Positions 39,507 to 50,558 of a DNA stretch of 64,000 nt are shown one piece after another. Source of the stretch: Alcaligenes faecalis (GTDB lineage: Bacteria > Pseudomonadota > Gammaproteobacteria > Burkholderiales > Burkholderiaceae_B); the NCBI RefSeq assembly GCF_002443155.1, contig NZ_CP023667.1:3472001-3536000 (forward strand), in the 5' to 3' direction. Position 1 is the first letter of the stretch, and every line of letters starts with the position of its first letter. The notes beneath the pieces are model-generated. The model was not told the origin of the DNA, made no database searches, and worked only from the letters and a program-made list of their open reading frames with translations. Made by a program: the position numbers and the translations under genes.

Positions 39507-41093
39507 ATGTTCTTTGTCGATCTGCGCCGGCTGATTCTCTTGTTGGCTACCGCCAGCAGTCTGCTGACCATGGGCTACACCTTGTATGGGGCCTATTCGG
39601 CTGAGCGCACCTTGCTGATCGAGCAGGCGCTGGAGAAAAACCGTGCCTACGCCCTGAAACTGGCCAGCAGCACTGATGCTTTCATTGCCAATTTGCAGCA
39701 GCAACTCAGCTACAGCGCCAGCGTGCTCTCCCGCTCTCTGTACCAGGGCGAGCTTTTGCTAGGCGATGAGGTCAGGCGCCTGAAAGAACAAAACAACAGT
39801 TTTAATTCAGTCCTGATCCTGAATGCCGAGGGCCGGGTTCTGGCCAATGCCCCCCACCAACTCAGCCTGATTGGCACAACGCTTCGCGGCGAAGGCACGC
39901 AACTGGCCTTGAAAACCAGAAAGCCAGTAGTCAGCCCGCCCTATCTGTCCGCAACCGGGCGCTTGCTGATCTTCTTGTCACACCCAATTTTTGATGCAGA
40001 AGGTAACTACAAGGGCCTGGTCGGTGGCTCCATTTACCTGCACGAACCCAATAGTCTGAACGCCTTGCTGGGCGAGCACTTTTACCGCGATGGCTCCTAC
40101 ATTTATGTGGTGGACCAGCACAAGCGGCTGATTTTTCACCGCGATGTCGCTCGCATCGGCGAAGTTATACACGGCAACCCGGCCATTGATGCCGTCAGTC
40201 AGGGCGAAAGCGACGCGCTATCCCTGCGCAACGTCAAAGGCGTGGACATGCTGGCGGGCTTTGCTCCCAGCAGCGATGTGAAATGGGGTGTGGTGGTGCA
40301 AAGCCCCACCAAAGTCGTGCTGGATGAATTAACGGTCCTCTTGGGCAAGGTTCTGCGCAATTCCATCCCCTTTTTCCTGGCCGTACAAATCCTGATCTGG
40401 ATGCTGGCCATGCTGATTGCCAAACCCTTGCGACAACTGGCTCGCCAGGCTCCGCATCTGGATTCAGCCAACGCCAGCTCGCGCATCGCGCAGGTTCACG
40501 CCTGGTATTTCGAATCCCGCCAGATCAAGCTGGCCATGCTGCTGGGCCTGAAACGCGTCAACCGCAAGATTGGCGTCATGAATGTCGAGCGCAATACGGA
40601 CCCTCTGACCGGCCTGAACAACCGACGCGGCATGGCGACCGTCCTGCAGCAATGGAAGGAAACGGACACGCCCTTTTCCGTGCTGACCGTGGATATAGAC
40701 CACTTCAAGCGCGTCAACGACACCTACGGACACGATGTGGGCGATCTGGTGCTGAGCTTTCTGGCTGACACCATGCGAGCCTGCACCCGTGATACAGACC
40801 TGATCTGTCGTGTCGGGGGAGAGGAATTCTGTATTTTCCTGCCCGATCAGGACATAGATCAGGCGCTGCAACTGGCTGAGCGACTGCGCATTCTGATTAG
40901 CGAAACCAATAGCCCCACGGGTTCGCCGATTACGATTTCTATTGGTCTGGCGCACTGGCCCATCCATGCCCGCGACCACAGTACTGTGCTGAAACTGGCT
41001 GATGCAGCGCTTTACAAGACCAAGCGCAATGGCCGCAACCGTGTCGAGCTGTGCGACCCCATCGTCAGCGATTCGGACGTAAAAAGCGCTTAA
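39507..41093 (+). CDS. Membrane-bound diguanylate cyclase with extracytoplasmic sensor
   Basis: Makes cyclic di-GMP from two GTP. The first membrane helix (residues 9-28) and the second (about 287-306) enclose a periplasmic domain of about 255 residues with a dCache-like pattern, including LILNAEGRVLANAP and YIYVVDQHKRLIFHRD. The GGDEF domain begins near NTDPLTGLNNRRGM (363-376). The catalytic loop is GGEEF (437-441). RDTD (428-431) lies five residues before it, which is an intact inhibitory I-site. It overlaps the convergent rlmA stop by four bases. Confidence 0.93.
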   Translation: MFFVDLRRLILLLATASSLLTMGYTLYGAYSAERTLLIEQALEKNRAYALKLASSTDAFIANLQQQLSYSASVLSRSLYQGELLLGDEVRRLKEQNNSFNSVLILNAEGRVLANAPHQLSLIGTTLRGEGTQLALKTRKPVVSPPYLSATGRLLIFLSHPIFDAEGNYKGLVGGSIYLHEPNSLNALLGEHFYRDGSYIYVVDQHKRLIFHRDVARIGEVIHGNPAIDAVSQGESDALSLRNVKGVDMLAGFAPSSDVKWGVVVQSPTKVVLDELTVLLGKVLRNSIPFFLAVQILIWMLAMLIAKPLRQLARQAPHLDSANASSRIAQVHAWYFESRQIKLAMLLGLKRVNRKIGVMNVERNTDPLTGLNNRRGMATVLQQWKETDTPFSVLTVDIDHFKRVNDTYGHDVGDLVLSFLADTMRACTRDTDLICRVGGEEFCIFLPDQDIDQALQLAERLRILISETNSPTGSPITISIGLAHWPIHARDHSTVLKLADAALYKTKRNGRNRVELCDPIVSDSDVKSA

Positions 41094-41938
41094 AGACGGC
41101 GCAGGACCTTGATACGCACATCCACCTGTACCTCCAGGCTCGTCAATTGACGAGCCTGCTCCAAGCCTTGTGCACTGGCTCGAAACAAGTGGGGTGTCAT
41201 CAAGAGCAGATCTGCAATTTTCTCTTGTGAGTCCAGGCTGATCTGACAACGGCTGCGCTCGGTGCTCTCCAGGCTGAAACCGACGGGCGGCTCCTGGGCC
41301 TGGTCCTTGTCGGCCTTCACGCTGGGATAAATAATGCGGCGCAATTCCAGCAAATGGTCGGTACCCGCTTCCACCTGCACCCAGATCCCGCCTGGCTTCA
41401 AGGCCCGCAGAAACTCCTCGGGCACGGCAAAACCAAACATGCACAACAAGGCATCCAAAGCGCCATCAGGCACGGGCAATTGTGCATTGCTGCCCACCAG
41501 CCAACGGATGTCCGAGGAACTGCGCGCCGCCGCCATGACGGCCCACTTGGAGATATCCAGACCAATCAAGGCCAACTGCCCATCCTGATCCTGCTGACGC
41601 AGATAACGCGGGTAATAGCCTTCGCCACAGCCCGCATCCAGACAGGCATAAGGTGCCTCCCCTTCCAGGCCATCCATCAAGGCACGCCACACGCCGGCGG
41701 CAATGGGCTCGTACACCCCCGACTCCAGATAACGGCGACGCGCCGCCACCATTTCCTTGCTGTCGCCCGGATCGCGGGAACGCTTGTTTTGTACGGGGAG
41801 CAGATTGATGTAGCCCTGACTGGCCGTATCGAAGCAATGGCCCGACGCGCAGCGCCAGCTGGGTGCCTCAAACACGAGCGGCAAACCGTCCAGGGGACAG
41901 CACAATTTCTCGAACAGGGGCGGGGAAAGATCAGACAT
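41090..41938 (-). CDS. rlmA: 23S rRNA (guanine-N1)-methyltransferase RlmA-type
   Basis: SAM-dependent methylation of G745 (E. coli numbering) in 23S rRNA. The N-terminal zinc module is seen in KLCCPLDGLPL and WRCASGHCFDTASQGYINLL, followed by the diagnostic LLPVQNKRSRDPGDSKEM. The SAM site is LDAGCGEGYYPRYL and IGLDISKWAVMAAA. The 282-residue length is slightly above the family norm. Confidence 0.93.
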   Translation of the reverse strand: MSDLSPPLFEKLCCPLDGLPLVFEAPSWRCASGHCFDTASQGYINLLPVQNKRSRDPGDSKEMVAARRRYLESGVYEPIAAGVWRALMDGLEGEAPYACLDAGCGEGYYPRYLRQQDQDGQLALIGLDISKWAVMAAARSSSDIRWLVGSNAQLPVPDGALDALLCMFGFAVPEEFLRALKPGGIWVQVEAGTDHLLELRRIIYPSVKADKDQAQEPPVGFSLESTERSRCQISLDSQEKIADLLLMTPHLFRASAQGLEQARQLTSLEVQVDVRIKVLRRL

Positions 41939-42018
41939 GGAGGAATCGCTCTACGGCCACCGTGGCCAAGGCGATAGTGTAGCGCCCCGGCCTGTCTGTG
42001 CCGGGGCTCAGGATGAAT

Positions 42019-42822
42019 TTACGACTCGGTCGCAAAGGCCAGCGCGTCGCGCAGCAAGGCCTCGATCAGCGGCTGAATGTTGCGGGCAGCCTCTTCTTTG
42101 TAATCAAAGGGCCACTGCTCTTCCATATAGCAGCACTGCGCCATTTCCAGCTGCACAGCATGGATGTTCTGCTCGGGACGTCCGTAGTGGCGGGTAATGT
42201 AACCACCTTTGAAACGGCCATTCAACACGCTGCTGTAGTCTTTGTTGGCCGAGGCCGTTTTCATCAGACTTTCGCTCAAGGCAGGATCACAACTCTGGCC
42301 ATTGGCGGTCCCAAAATTCAGATCCGGCAGGCGGCCTTCAAAAAAACGCGGTACTACCGAACGAATCGAATGCGCATCCCACAAGACCACACGGCCATGC
42401 AGGGCCAGCAGGCGTGTCAGCTCTTCTTCCAGCTTCTGGTGATACGGCAGCCAGATGGTCTCGCGACGCTGGGCAACCTCACGCTCGTCCGGCTCCTGGC
42501 CGGGCTGGTAAATAGGCTCGTCGCCAAAGGTGTCCACAGGACAGAGACTGGTCACGCTTTGACCGGGATACAGGCTGGCATTGTCCGGCGGACGGTTCTG
42601 ATCCACCACAAAACGCGAATACGTCGCCACCAACACGGACGCACCCAATTTCTGGGCACATTCATACAAGCGGGGAATATGCCAATCCGTATCCGGCACC
42701 TGACGCGCTGACTCCGTAAAACGCGCCAGCAAGTCCGACGGCACGTAGGTGCCCGAATGGGGCATGGAAATCAACAAGGGGGCAGTGCCCGGATAAAACT
42801 CAAAGGCAGCAGGTACGGTCAT
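42019..42822 (-). CDS. hutG: N-formylglutamate amidohydrolase (HutG family)
   Basis: Zn-dependent amidase of the HutG family that hydrolyses N-formyl-L-glutamate. Typical segments are ISMPHSGTYVP, PDTDWHIPRLYE, VLWDAHSIRSVVPRFFEGRLPDLNFGT and GRFKGGYITRHYG. The 267-residue length is normal. No other hut gene is nearby. It is the last gene of a run that includes a nitrilase-like amidase, a beta-lactamase-like hydrolase, a permease and a D-aminoacylase, so its physiological substrate may differ from formylglutamate. Confidence 0.9.
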   Translation of the reverse strand: MTVPAAFEFYPGTAPLLISMPHSGTYVPSDLLARFTESARQVPDTDWHIPRLYECAQKLGASVLVATYSRFVVDQNRPPDNASLYPGQSVTSLCPVDTFGDEPIYQPGQEPDEREVAQRRETIWLPYHQKLEEELTRLLALHGRVVLWDAHSIRSVVPRFFEGRLPDLNFGTANGQSCDPALSESLMKTASANKDYSSVLNGRFKGGYITRHYGRPEQNIHAVQLEMAQCCYMEEQWPFDYKEEAARNIQPLIEALLRDALAFATES

Positions 42823-42851
42823 GGCAGACTCCAGTCTGTTTCAGCACACAA

Positions 42852-43676
42852 TCAAGAAGGAATAGGATACAGATCACCCCGGCGGTGCTGCCAGGCCGGA
42901 AGTGACTCACGCATGCGCTGCACGCGTGCAGGGTCCAGATCGGCGCAAATATAGCCTGGATGATCAGGCATACAGGCCAATACGGTGCCCCATGGGTCAA
43001 TAATCATGCTGCGACCCAAACACGGCATGGCAGGACCGGGACCACCGATCTGCGCGGCAGCCAGTACGTAGCACTGGTTTTCAATCGCACGGGCACGCAA
43101 CAGCACTTCCCAGTGGTCACGGCCGGTATGCACATTAAAGGCAGCTGGCACTACCAGCACATTCGCGCCACGGGCACGCAAGGTACGAAACAGCTCGGCA
43201 AAGCGCATGTCGTAGCAAATGCTCAGGCCCAGATTCAAATCCCCGACCTGCACATTTTGCAGATGCTGGCCATGGCAGAAATCATCAGACTCGCGGTATT
43301 CCAGACCGTTCACCACCGCATCGTACAAATGTACTTTGCGATATTGCGCCACGATCTCGCCCTCTGGTGAAAACGTCACGCTCGTGTTGCCCAGGCGATG
43401 GTCATCCGGACGGCGCTCGTGCATGGAGCCCAGATGAATCCAGGCACCGGTGCGGCGCGCTAGGCTGGCCATGTGATCCGTCACCAGACCCGGAATAGGC
43501 GTGGCGTTTTGCTGCAACCATTCCGTATCGCCACGTACATCGCTGTACTCGGGGGTCACAATCAGTTGTGCGCCGTCTTTGGCAGCGGCCAGCACCCAAT
43601 GTTCCAGCTGGTCCAGATTGGTTTGGCGGTCGCGGCCGCTATCGAGTTGAACCAGGGCAACACGTGTCGTAGACAT
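42852..43676 (-). CDS. Carbon-nitrogen hydrolase of the nitrilase superfamily (Nit1/Nit2-like)
   Basis: Amidase with the Glu-Lys-Cys triad: Glu in LIVTPEYSDVRG, Lys in AQYRKVHLYD and Cys in LGLSICYDMRFAELF. The pattern is closest to deaminated-glutathione amidase and omega-amidase relatives. The ATG at 43676 has AAAGGAT upstream and gives 274 residues; a longer in-frame start would run into the upstream gene. It lies between the hydrolase gene (22 bases) and hutG (29 bases). Confidence 0.9.
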   Translation of the reverse strand: MSTTRVALVQLDSGRDRQTNLDQLEHWVLAAAKDGAQLIVTPEYSDVRGDTEWLQQNATPIPGLVTDHMASLARRTGAWIHLGSMHERRPDDHRLGNTSVTFSPEGEIVAQYRKVHLYDAVVNGLEYRESDDFCHGQHLQNVQVGDLNLGLSICYDMRFAELFRTLRARGANVLVVPAAFNVHTGRDHWEVLLRARAIENQCYVLAAAQIGGPGPAMPCLGRSMIIDPWGTVLACMPDHPGYICADLDPARVQRMRESLPAWQHRRGDLYPIPS

Positions 43677-43698
43677 ACTTTTATCCTTTCGGACCGGC

Positions 43699-44544
43699 TC
43701 AATACTGCAGGGCGCGGGCCGTTTCCAAGGCCAGACGGGACAAGACACCCGCCCCCTGGCCACCGTATAGAGAGGTGCTGGTGCGGCCATCGGTAAAGCC
43801 ATCGGCCATCACGGCCAGCACCACACTGCGTTCGCCCATCGTCAAGATACCGGCATCGTGACGCAAGCCGGGCAAGGAGCCGGTCTTGTGAGCCAGTTGG
43901 GCGATAGAAGGCAAAATTGCCGCAAAGTGACCTCGTTCACGCTGATCCGCCAGCATGTCCAGCCCCTGCTGACGCAGGTTCTCGGGCAAGGCAGGCGAAT
44001 GCAACAGGTACAGCAAGGTCGAGCAGGCATCCTGCGCGGTCGTCCAGTTATCTTTACCGGCCTCGCGCGCCTTCATGTCCATCATGTGGCGCTGCAAATC
44101 CGTATGCTGCAAACCGGCCTGGGCGCTCCAGGCGTTGATGTTATCCATGCCCAGCAAGTCGATCAGGGCATTGGTGGCAACGTTATCGCTCAGGATAATC
44201 ATCAACAGGGCCAGCTCGCGCAAGCTCAGGCTGAGCACGCCGGGCAACTGACTCAAAATACCGGTGCCGGGGGTACGGTCGCCCTCGGGCAGAGGGTAAA
44301 CCGTATCCAGCGACAGCTTGCCCTGGGCCACCTGCTCCAGCAGGCACAGGAGCATGGGCGTTTTGATCAGGCTGGCCGAAGGCATGACGCGCTGCGCATG
44401 CCACTCGAACAAGGAGGTACCGTCGGTAGCGTAGACCGCCATCGAAATACGGGCGGACTCCTGGGTCAGCAAAGGCTCCAGTCGTTCTTGCAGGCGCTCA
44501 CGAACCAGTGGCGCATCCAGCAACTCGCTTCCTAAGGTAAACAT
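43699..44544 (-). CDS. Class A beta-lactamase-like serine hydrolase, without signal peptide
   Basis: The full set of class A motifs is present: SLIK (S58, K61), SDN (119-121), a likely general-base Glu (E161, in REAGKDN) and KTG (220-222). The N-terminus MFTLGSELLDAPLVRERL has no signal peptide, so the protein should be cytoplasmic, unlike resistance enzymes, which act in the periplasm. The 281-residue length fits the fold. It sits in an operon with amide hydrolases, so it may act on an imported amide or lactam. It should not be read as an antibiotic resistance gene on this evidence. Confidence 0.85.
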   Translation of the reverse strand: MFTLGSELLDAPLVRERLQERLEPLLTQESARISMAVYATDGTSLFEWHAQRVMPSASLIKTPMLLCLLEQVAQGKLSLDTVYPLPEGDRTPGTGILSQLPGVLSLSLRELALLMIILSDNVATNALIDLLGMDNINAWSAQAGLQHTDLQRHMMDMKAREAGKDNWTTAQDACSTLLYLLHSPALPENLRQQGLDMLADQRERGHFAAILPSIAQLAHKTGSLPGLRHDAGILTMGERSVVLAVMADGFTDGRTSTSLYGGQGAGVLSRLALETARALQY

Positions 44545-44563
44545 ACAAACACTCCTTCAATAC

Positions 44564-45985
<1,422 letters not shown>

Positions 45986-46097
45986 TTAACGATCCTTCCT
46001 GGCCAGTTATCAAAAACCGGCCTGCATGTGATGCAATCGCCCTGGCCTGGTTGACTACCCCAAATCACGGCGACTGTTTTCTTGTCCGACGCGCCGC

Positions 46098-47582
46098 TTA
46101 TAGCGGGATAATCGGCGCATCCAGGCTTTGCGCCTGAGCGGCAAAGGCGCGATCAAGCACCTGGCCGGGCCGCTGCTCCGGGGCGACAGGGTGAACCTGC
46201 ACGCCATTCACAAACACGGTCTGCACACCTTGAGACGGTAAGGTGGGCTCTTCCCAGGTGGCGCAATCTTGCACCGTTTCGGGATTAAACACCACCAGAT
46301 CCGCCCAGGCGCCGACTTGCAACACGCCGCGGTTTTCCAGCCCGAAGACCGAGGCAGGCATGGCGGTCATTTTGGCAACCGCCTGCTCCAGGGACATCAG
46401 GCCATCTTCGCGTACGTACCGCCCTAAAATGCGCGTGAAACTACCCCACAAACGAGGGTGGGGATGCGCATCCGCAGGCAATCCGTCCGAGCCCACCATG
46501 CAACATGGATGGCTGAAAATGCGCTGGACTTCTTTCTCGTCCATCGCAAAATAAATCGCGCCAGCAGGCAGCAAACGCCGTGCGGCAGTTTCCCGGTCGC
46601 AGTCCCACTGCTCGGCAATCTCAGCCAGATACAGGCCATTGCACTCGGGGTGAGGCTCGGACCAGGTAATACGAATCTGGTCTATGGTGTGGGCGCGCTC
46701 GGGGATCAGGATCGTGGAGCTGCCCGAATAGGGATAAATATCCAGGGTGGCCTGCACGCCATCGGCGCGGGCCCGATCAATATTGGCCAAGGTATGGCTG
46801 CTGCGGCCCCAGTTGGCCGGCATCATGCACTTGTGGTGCGACACCAGGGTGGCGCACTGCGTCTGGCGGCCTACCGCCAGCACTTCTTCTACCGACTCCT
46901 GCACCGTGTCGCCTTCATTGCGAATATGGCTGGTGTGCAAAGAGCCCTTGGAAGCGGCAACACGGGCCAGACCTTCCAATTCGGCCGGTTGGGCCATGCA
47001 ACCAGGCTCGTAAGCCAGGCCGGTACTAAAGCCCACGGCGCCTTCTTCCAAGGCCTTGACCAGCAAGGCTTCCATGGCCTTTTGCTCGTCGGCACTCGGC
47101 TGGGACAAGTGGTCCTGCATCACGGCCATGCGCAGATTCGCGTGACCGACCAAAGCTGCCACGTTGATCATGGGCTTGAGCTTGCGCACGGCTTGCACGT
47201 ACTGCGCCATGTCTTCAAACAAGGGCGAATCACCCAGCAGGGCCAAAGCCGCTGCCGAGTTGCCTGGCAAAGGGGCGGGGAAGGCGCTGACACCACAATT
47301 ACCGACCACAACCGTCGTAATGCCCTGGCTGGTTTTCCAGTCCAGAACAGGCCGTTCGATGAACATCAAATCATCATGGCCGTGAGTATCAATAAATCCG
47401 GGAGCCACCACATGGCCGCTGGCGTCCACCGATTGATCGGCGTGCCAGGCGCTCAGGTCGCCCAGGGCGACAATACGCCCTTCTCGAATACCCACGTCAC
47501 CACGCCAACGCGGGGTGGCCAAGCCATCAATAATCCAGCCATTGCTGATCTTGACGTCCAGCCTGCGGTCGTCTGTCTGCAT
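46098..47582 (-). CDS. D-aminoacylase (N-acyl-D-amino-acid deacylase)
   Basis: Zn-dependent amidohydrolase that removes the acyl group from N-acyl-D-amino acids. The first metal motif is DTHGHDD (H67, H69), the bridging Cys is in VVGNCGVSA (C96), a metal His is in SLHTSHIRNEGD, and the catalytic Asp is in CMVGSDGLPADAHPHP (D366). These positions coincide with those known for the Alcaligenes D-aminoacylase (H67, H69, C96, D366). The 494-residue length is slightly greater. It is the first gene of the minus-strand run, divergent from a LysR gene. Confidence 0.93.
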   Translation of the reverse strand: MQTDDRRLDVKISNGWIIDGLATPRWRGDVGIREGRIVALGDLSAWHADQSVDASGHVVAPGFIDTHGHDDLMFIERPVLDWKTSQGITTVVVGNCGVSAFPAPLPGNSAAALALLGDSPLFEDMAQYVQAVRKLKPMINVAALVGHANLRMAVMQDHLSQPSADEQKAMEALLVKALEEGAVGFSTGLAYEPGCMAQPAELEGLARVAASKGSLHTSHIRNEGDTVQESVEEVLAVGRQTQCATLVSHHKCMMPANWGRSSHTLANIDRARADGVQATLDIYPYSGSSTILIPERAHTIDQIRITWSEPHPECNGLYLAEIAEQWDCDRETAARRLLPAGAIYFAMDEKEVQRIFSHPCCMVGSDGLPADAHPHPRLWGSFTRILGRYVREDGLMSLEQAVAKMTAMPASVFGLENRGVLQVGAWADLVVFNPETVQDCATWEEPTLPSQGVQTVFVNGVQVHPVAPEQRPGQVLDRAFAAQAQSLDAPIIPL

Positions 47583-47664
47583 CTACGTCTCCACTAACCC
47601 TCCCACAAAAAGGGGAGTTGACCGCATTATCCAAAGGTATTATTAATATGAAAAATTGTTTAAG

Positions 47665-47676
47665 TTAATTGATTAA
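47665..47676. promoter_or_regulatory. Candidate LysR operator between the D-aminoacylase and lysR genes
   Basis: TTAAT-TG-ATTAA is a perfect 5-bp inverted repeat with the T/A-rich form of LysR boxes. It lies 13 bases before the LysR start and about 85 bases upstream of the D-aminoacylase start, in an AT-rich 106-base gap. Confidence 0.4.
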
Positions 47677-47688
47677 TCAGAAAATGAT

Positions 47689-48633
47689 ATGGATAGACTT
47701 CCCAAGCACATCACGCTCAAGCACTTGAACGCGTTTGTCGCCGTGGCCCAGGAGGCCAGTTTCACCCATGCCGCACGTCGTCTTTTTCAAACACAATCCT
47801 CGGTAACGGGCCTGATCCAGCAGTTGGAAGTTGCCCTGAATACCACCTTGTTCAACCGCACCAGCCGCCGCGTATCCCTGACGCCTATTGGCCTGGAGTT
47901 CCTGCCGCGCATCACCCGCCTGCTGGCGGATTTTGATGGCGCCATCAGCGATGTCATGCGGTATGGGGAATTGAAAAGCGGGCGAGTCAGCGTGGCCGCC
48001 GCTCCGTCAGCCATTACGGATTTGATTGCACCGGCAGCCGCGAATTTCTCGCAGCAGCATCCAGCCGTACGTCTGTATTTACGGGATGACAACTCGGGAC
48101 GCATTCAGCGCCAGATCGTGGCGGGGGAAATTGACTTTGGTCTGACCAGCCCCTGGGCAGATGTCCAAGGACTGGACAGTCAACCCTTGCTGGAAGACCA
48201 GTTTGGCGTGCTCTATCGCAGCGATGACAAGCTGATCAAACCGGATGCCAACAACACCGTCAGCTGGTCCGTCCTGAATGAACGCAAACTGGTGGGCGTC
48301 GTAGACGAAACCGGCATCATGGCAGTACTGCAATCGCGTCCGGATCTGCCTATCGAAGCGTCGGCTCCGTTTTACGAAGCCTCCAGCACCACCTCGCAAG
48401 CAGCGCTGGTGCAAAGTGGTCTGGCCATTGCCCTGCTGCCTGCCCTGGCCGCACAACGTGTCCTGATGCCCGGCCTGACGTTTTCCTTGCTGCAGGCCCC
48501 CACACTGGTCCGCACCCTATGCCTGATGTTCCATCAGGAGCATGATCTGACACCTGCCGCCGCCGCTCTGGTGGAAGAGGTGCGAACCTACGTGAAAAAA
48601 GCCCCTTTACCGCCTGGGTGCCGCGCTCTGTAA
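47689..48633 (+). CDS. LysR-family transcriptional regulator of the D-aminoacylase cluster
   Basis: The N-terminal HTH reads ITLKHLNAFVAVAQEASFTHAARRLFQTQSSVTGLIQQLE, and an effector-binding domain follows from about residue 95. The 314-residue length is normal. Divergent placement next to the D-aminoacylase gene makes it the likely regulator of that operon, but this is inference from position. Confidence 0.92.
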   Translation: MDRLPKHITLKHLNAFVAVAQEASFTHAARRLFQTQSSVTGLIQQLEVALNTTLFNRTSRRVSLTPIGLEFLPRITRLLADFDGAISDVMRYGELKSGRVSVAAAPSAITDLIAPAAANFSQQHPAVRLYLRDDNSGRIQRQIVAGEIDFGLTSPWADVQGLDSQPLLEDQFGVLYRSDDKLIKPDANNTVSWSVLNERKLVGVVDETGIMAVLQSRPDLPIEASAPFYEASSTTSQAALVQSGLAIALLPALAAQRVLMPGLTFSLLQAPTLVRTLCLMFHQEHDLTPAAAALVEEVRTYVKKAPLPPGCRAL

Positions 48634-48687
48634 GCATGTGCAAATGTCGTGGGAGTCGGCCCGCGGCTCAGTAACAATAGGGACTGC

Positions 48688-48715
48688 AAGTCGCGCCCGG
48701 TTTTTCTCGCGACTT
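48688..48715 (+). other. Hairpin in the gap between lysR and the ProP-like gene
   Basis: AAGTCGCG (48688-48695) pairs with CGCGACTT (48708-48715) around a T-rich loop. It lies in the 249-base gap before the transporter gene. No U-tract follows. It may be a terminator of lysR or an mRNA leader element. Nothing else is clear in this gap. Confidence 0.3.
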
Positions 48716-48882
48716 GGCACGGACTGCTCGACCCTTTCAATTGATAGACGAACAGCAAAGCTGGACGTAGCGCCTGCCAGCCTCGCCTGATCAGAATGCC
48801 GTCATGCCAGTGCTCCTTCTCTGGTATCGACAGCACAAGGGCGAACCTGCAGGTCATTGTCCTGCTCTCCAGGAGAAGCCAT

Positions 48883-50415
48883 ATGACGCAGTCCTCCGCG
48901 GCATCCAGCAACGCCAAGCCGCTCCACATTGACGACATTACCGTCGTAGACAACAGCAAACTCAAAAAAGCCGTGACGGCCGCTGCCTTGGGCAACGCCA
49001 TGGAATGGTTTGACTTTGGTGTGTACGGTTTTGTGGCCGCCACCTTGGGGAAAGTCTTTTTCCCCGACGCATCACCCGCCGTACAAACCATTGCTGCCCT
49101 GGGTACCTTTTCGGTGCCCTTTTTGGTGCGGCCTTTGGGCGGTGTGTTCTTCGGGCTGATGGGGGACAAGTTTGGTCGTCAAAAGGTGCTGTCCCTGACC
49201 ATCATCATCATGGCGATCAGCACCTTCCTGATTGGCCTGATTCCTTCCTACCTGTCCATCGGCATCTGGGCTCCCGTCTTGCTGCTGCTGTGCAAGCTGG
49301 CCCAAGGTTTTTCCGTAGGCGGTGAATACACCGGCGCTGCAGTCTTTGTGGCCGAATACGCCCCCGACCGGCAACGCGGATTCCTGGGTAGCTGGCTGGA
49401 CTTTGGCTCCATCGCGGGCTTTGTTCTGGGTGCCGGTCTGGTCGTGCTGCTGCAAACCTCCCTGACCGAAGAAACCTTCCAGGATTGGGGCTGGCGCATT
49501 CCCTTCCTGATTGCCGGTCCGCTGGGTATTTTGGGCTTGTACCTGCGCCATGCCGCTGAAGAGACCCCTGCCTTTACCGAGCAGCTGGAAAAGATGGAAA
49601 AAGAGGACCGCGCCGCCCTGACAGAGCGTCCTACGGTTTCCTTTGGCGAGATCTTCTCCAAGTACCGCAAAGCCCTGCTGATTTGCATTGGCATGGTGCT
49701 GGTCACCAACATCACCTACTACATGTTGCTGACCTATATGCCCACCTATCTGTCCAGCAGCCTGGGCTATGCCGAAGAACATGGTGTCTTCATTATTGTG
49801 GTGGTGATGATAGGGATGCTGTTCGTGCAACCGGTGGTGGGTTTTGTCAGCGACAAGATAGGTCGCAAACCCTTTCTGATGGCCGGTAGTCTGGGCCTGC
49901 TGATTTTCGCGATTCCCGCCTTTCACTTTATCGGCAGCGACAGCAATGTGCAGATCTTCCTGGGGCTGCTGATTCTGGCTGTTTTGCTGAACTGCCTGAC
50001 CGGAGTCATGGCCTCCACCCTGCCCGCCCTGTTCCCGACCCGGCTACGTTACAGCGCCCTGGCCGCTTCCTTTAATATCGCCATTATTGTGGCGGGTCTG
50101 ACGCCTACCGTTGCGGCCTGGCTGGTGGAGCAAACCAACAACTTGCTGGTGCCTGCCTACTACCTGATGTTTGCCAGCGTCATCGGCTTGATTACCGCCT
50201 TGTTCCTGCCTGAAACGGCCAACCGCCCCTTGCGCGGCGATACGCCTACGGCCTCCAACCGCAAGGAGGCCAAGGAGTTGCTGCAGCAGGCTTATGACCA
50301 CATCGAACAAAGCGTGCAGGATGTGGAAGAAGCCATTGCCAAGGCCGAGGAAGAACTGGAAGCCCTGAAGCAAAAACGCCAGCGCCTGGTGGACCGCCAC
50401 CCCGAGCTGGATTAA
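48883..50415 (+). CDS. MFS transporter, ProP-like osmoprotectant/proline:H+ symporter
   Basis: Major facilitator of the metabolite:H+ symporter group. LGNAMEWFDFGVYGFVAATLG and the loop FGLMGDKFGRQKVL are typical of ProP and KgtP relatives. A C-terminal heptad-rich tail (IEQSVQDVEEAIAKAEEELEALKQKRQRL) forms a predicted coiled coil, a feature of ProP osmosensors. The ATG at 48883 follows AGGAGAAG and gives 510 residues. Confidence 0.88.
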   Translation: MTQSSAASSNAKPLHIDDITVVDNSKLKKAVTAAALGNAMEWFDFGVYGFVAATLGKVFFPDASPAVQTIAALGTFSVPFLVRPLGGVFFGLMGDKFGRQKVLSLTIIIMAISTFLIGLIPSYLSIGIWAPVLLLLCKLAQGFSVGGEYTGAAVFVAEYAPDRQRGFLGSWLDFGSIAGFVLGAGLVVLLQTSLTEETFQDWGWRIPFLIAGPLGILGLYLRHAAEETPAFTEQLEKMEKEDRAALTERPTVSFGEIFSKYRKALLICIGMVLVTNITYYMLLTYMPTYLSSSLGYAEEHGVFIIVVVMIGMLFVQPVVGFVSDKIGRKPFLMAGSLGLLIFAIPAFHFIGSDSNVQIFLGLLILAVLLNCLTGVMASTLPALFPTRLRYSALAASFNIAIIVAGLTPTVAAWLVEQTNNLLVPAYYLMFASVIGLITALFLPETANRPLRGDTPTASNRKEAKELLQQAYDHIEQSVQDVEEAIAKAEEELEALKQKRQRLVDRHPELD

Positions 50416-50515
50416 AGGGAAGTCTGAACGCAGGCAGTGTGCGATCTAATCAATCCATGATGCCAACCGTTCACCTTCCCATCCTTTAACTCTCCACCTA
50501 AATACGAGCACATTA

Positions 50516-50554
50516 AAAACGGGCCTGAGCAAAACGCTCAGACCCGTTTTTTTG
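50516..50554 (+). terminator. Terminator after the ProP-like gene
   Basis: CGGGCCTGAGC and GCTCAGACCCG form an 11-bp stem with one mismatch around AAAAC, flanked by an A-run and T7. It ends about 100 bases after the gene. Confidence 0.8.
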
Positions 50555-50558
50555 TCGC

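Noticed and set aside
43699..44544. Antibiotic resistance beta-lactamase
   Set aside because: No signal peptide, and an operon setting with amidases; the fold alone does not show resistance.
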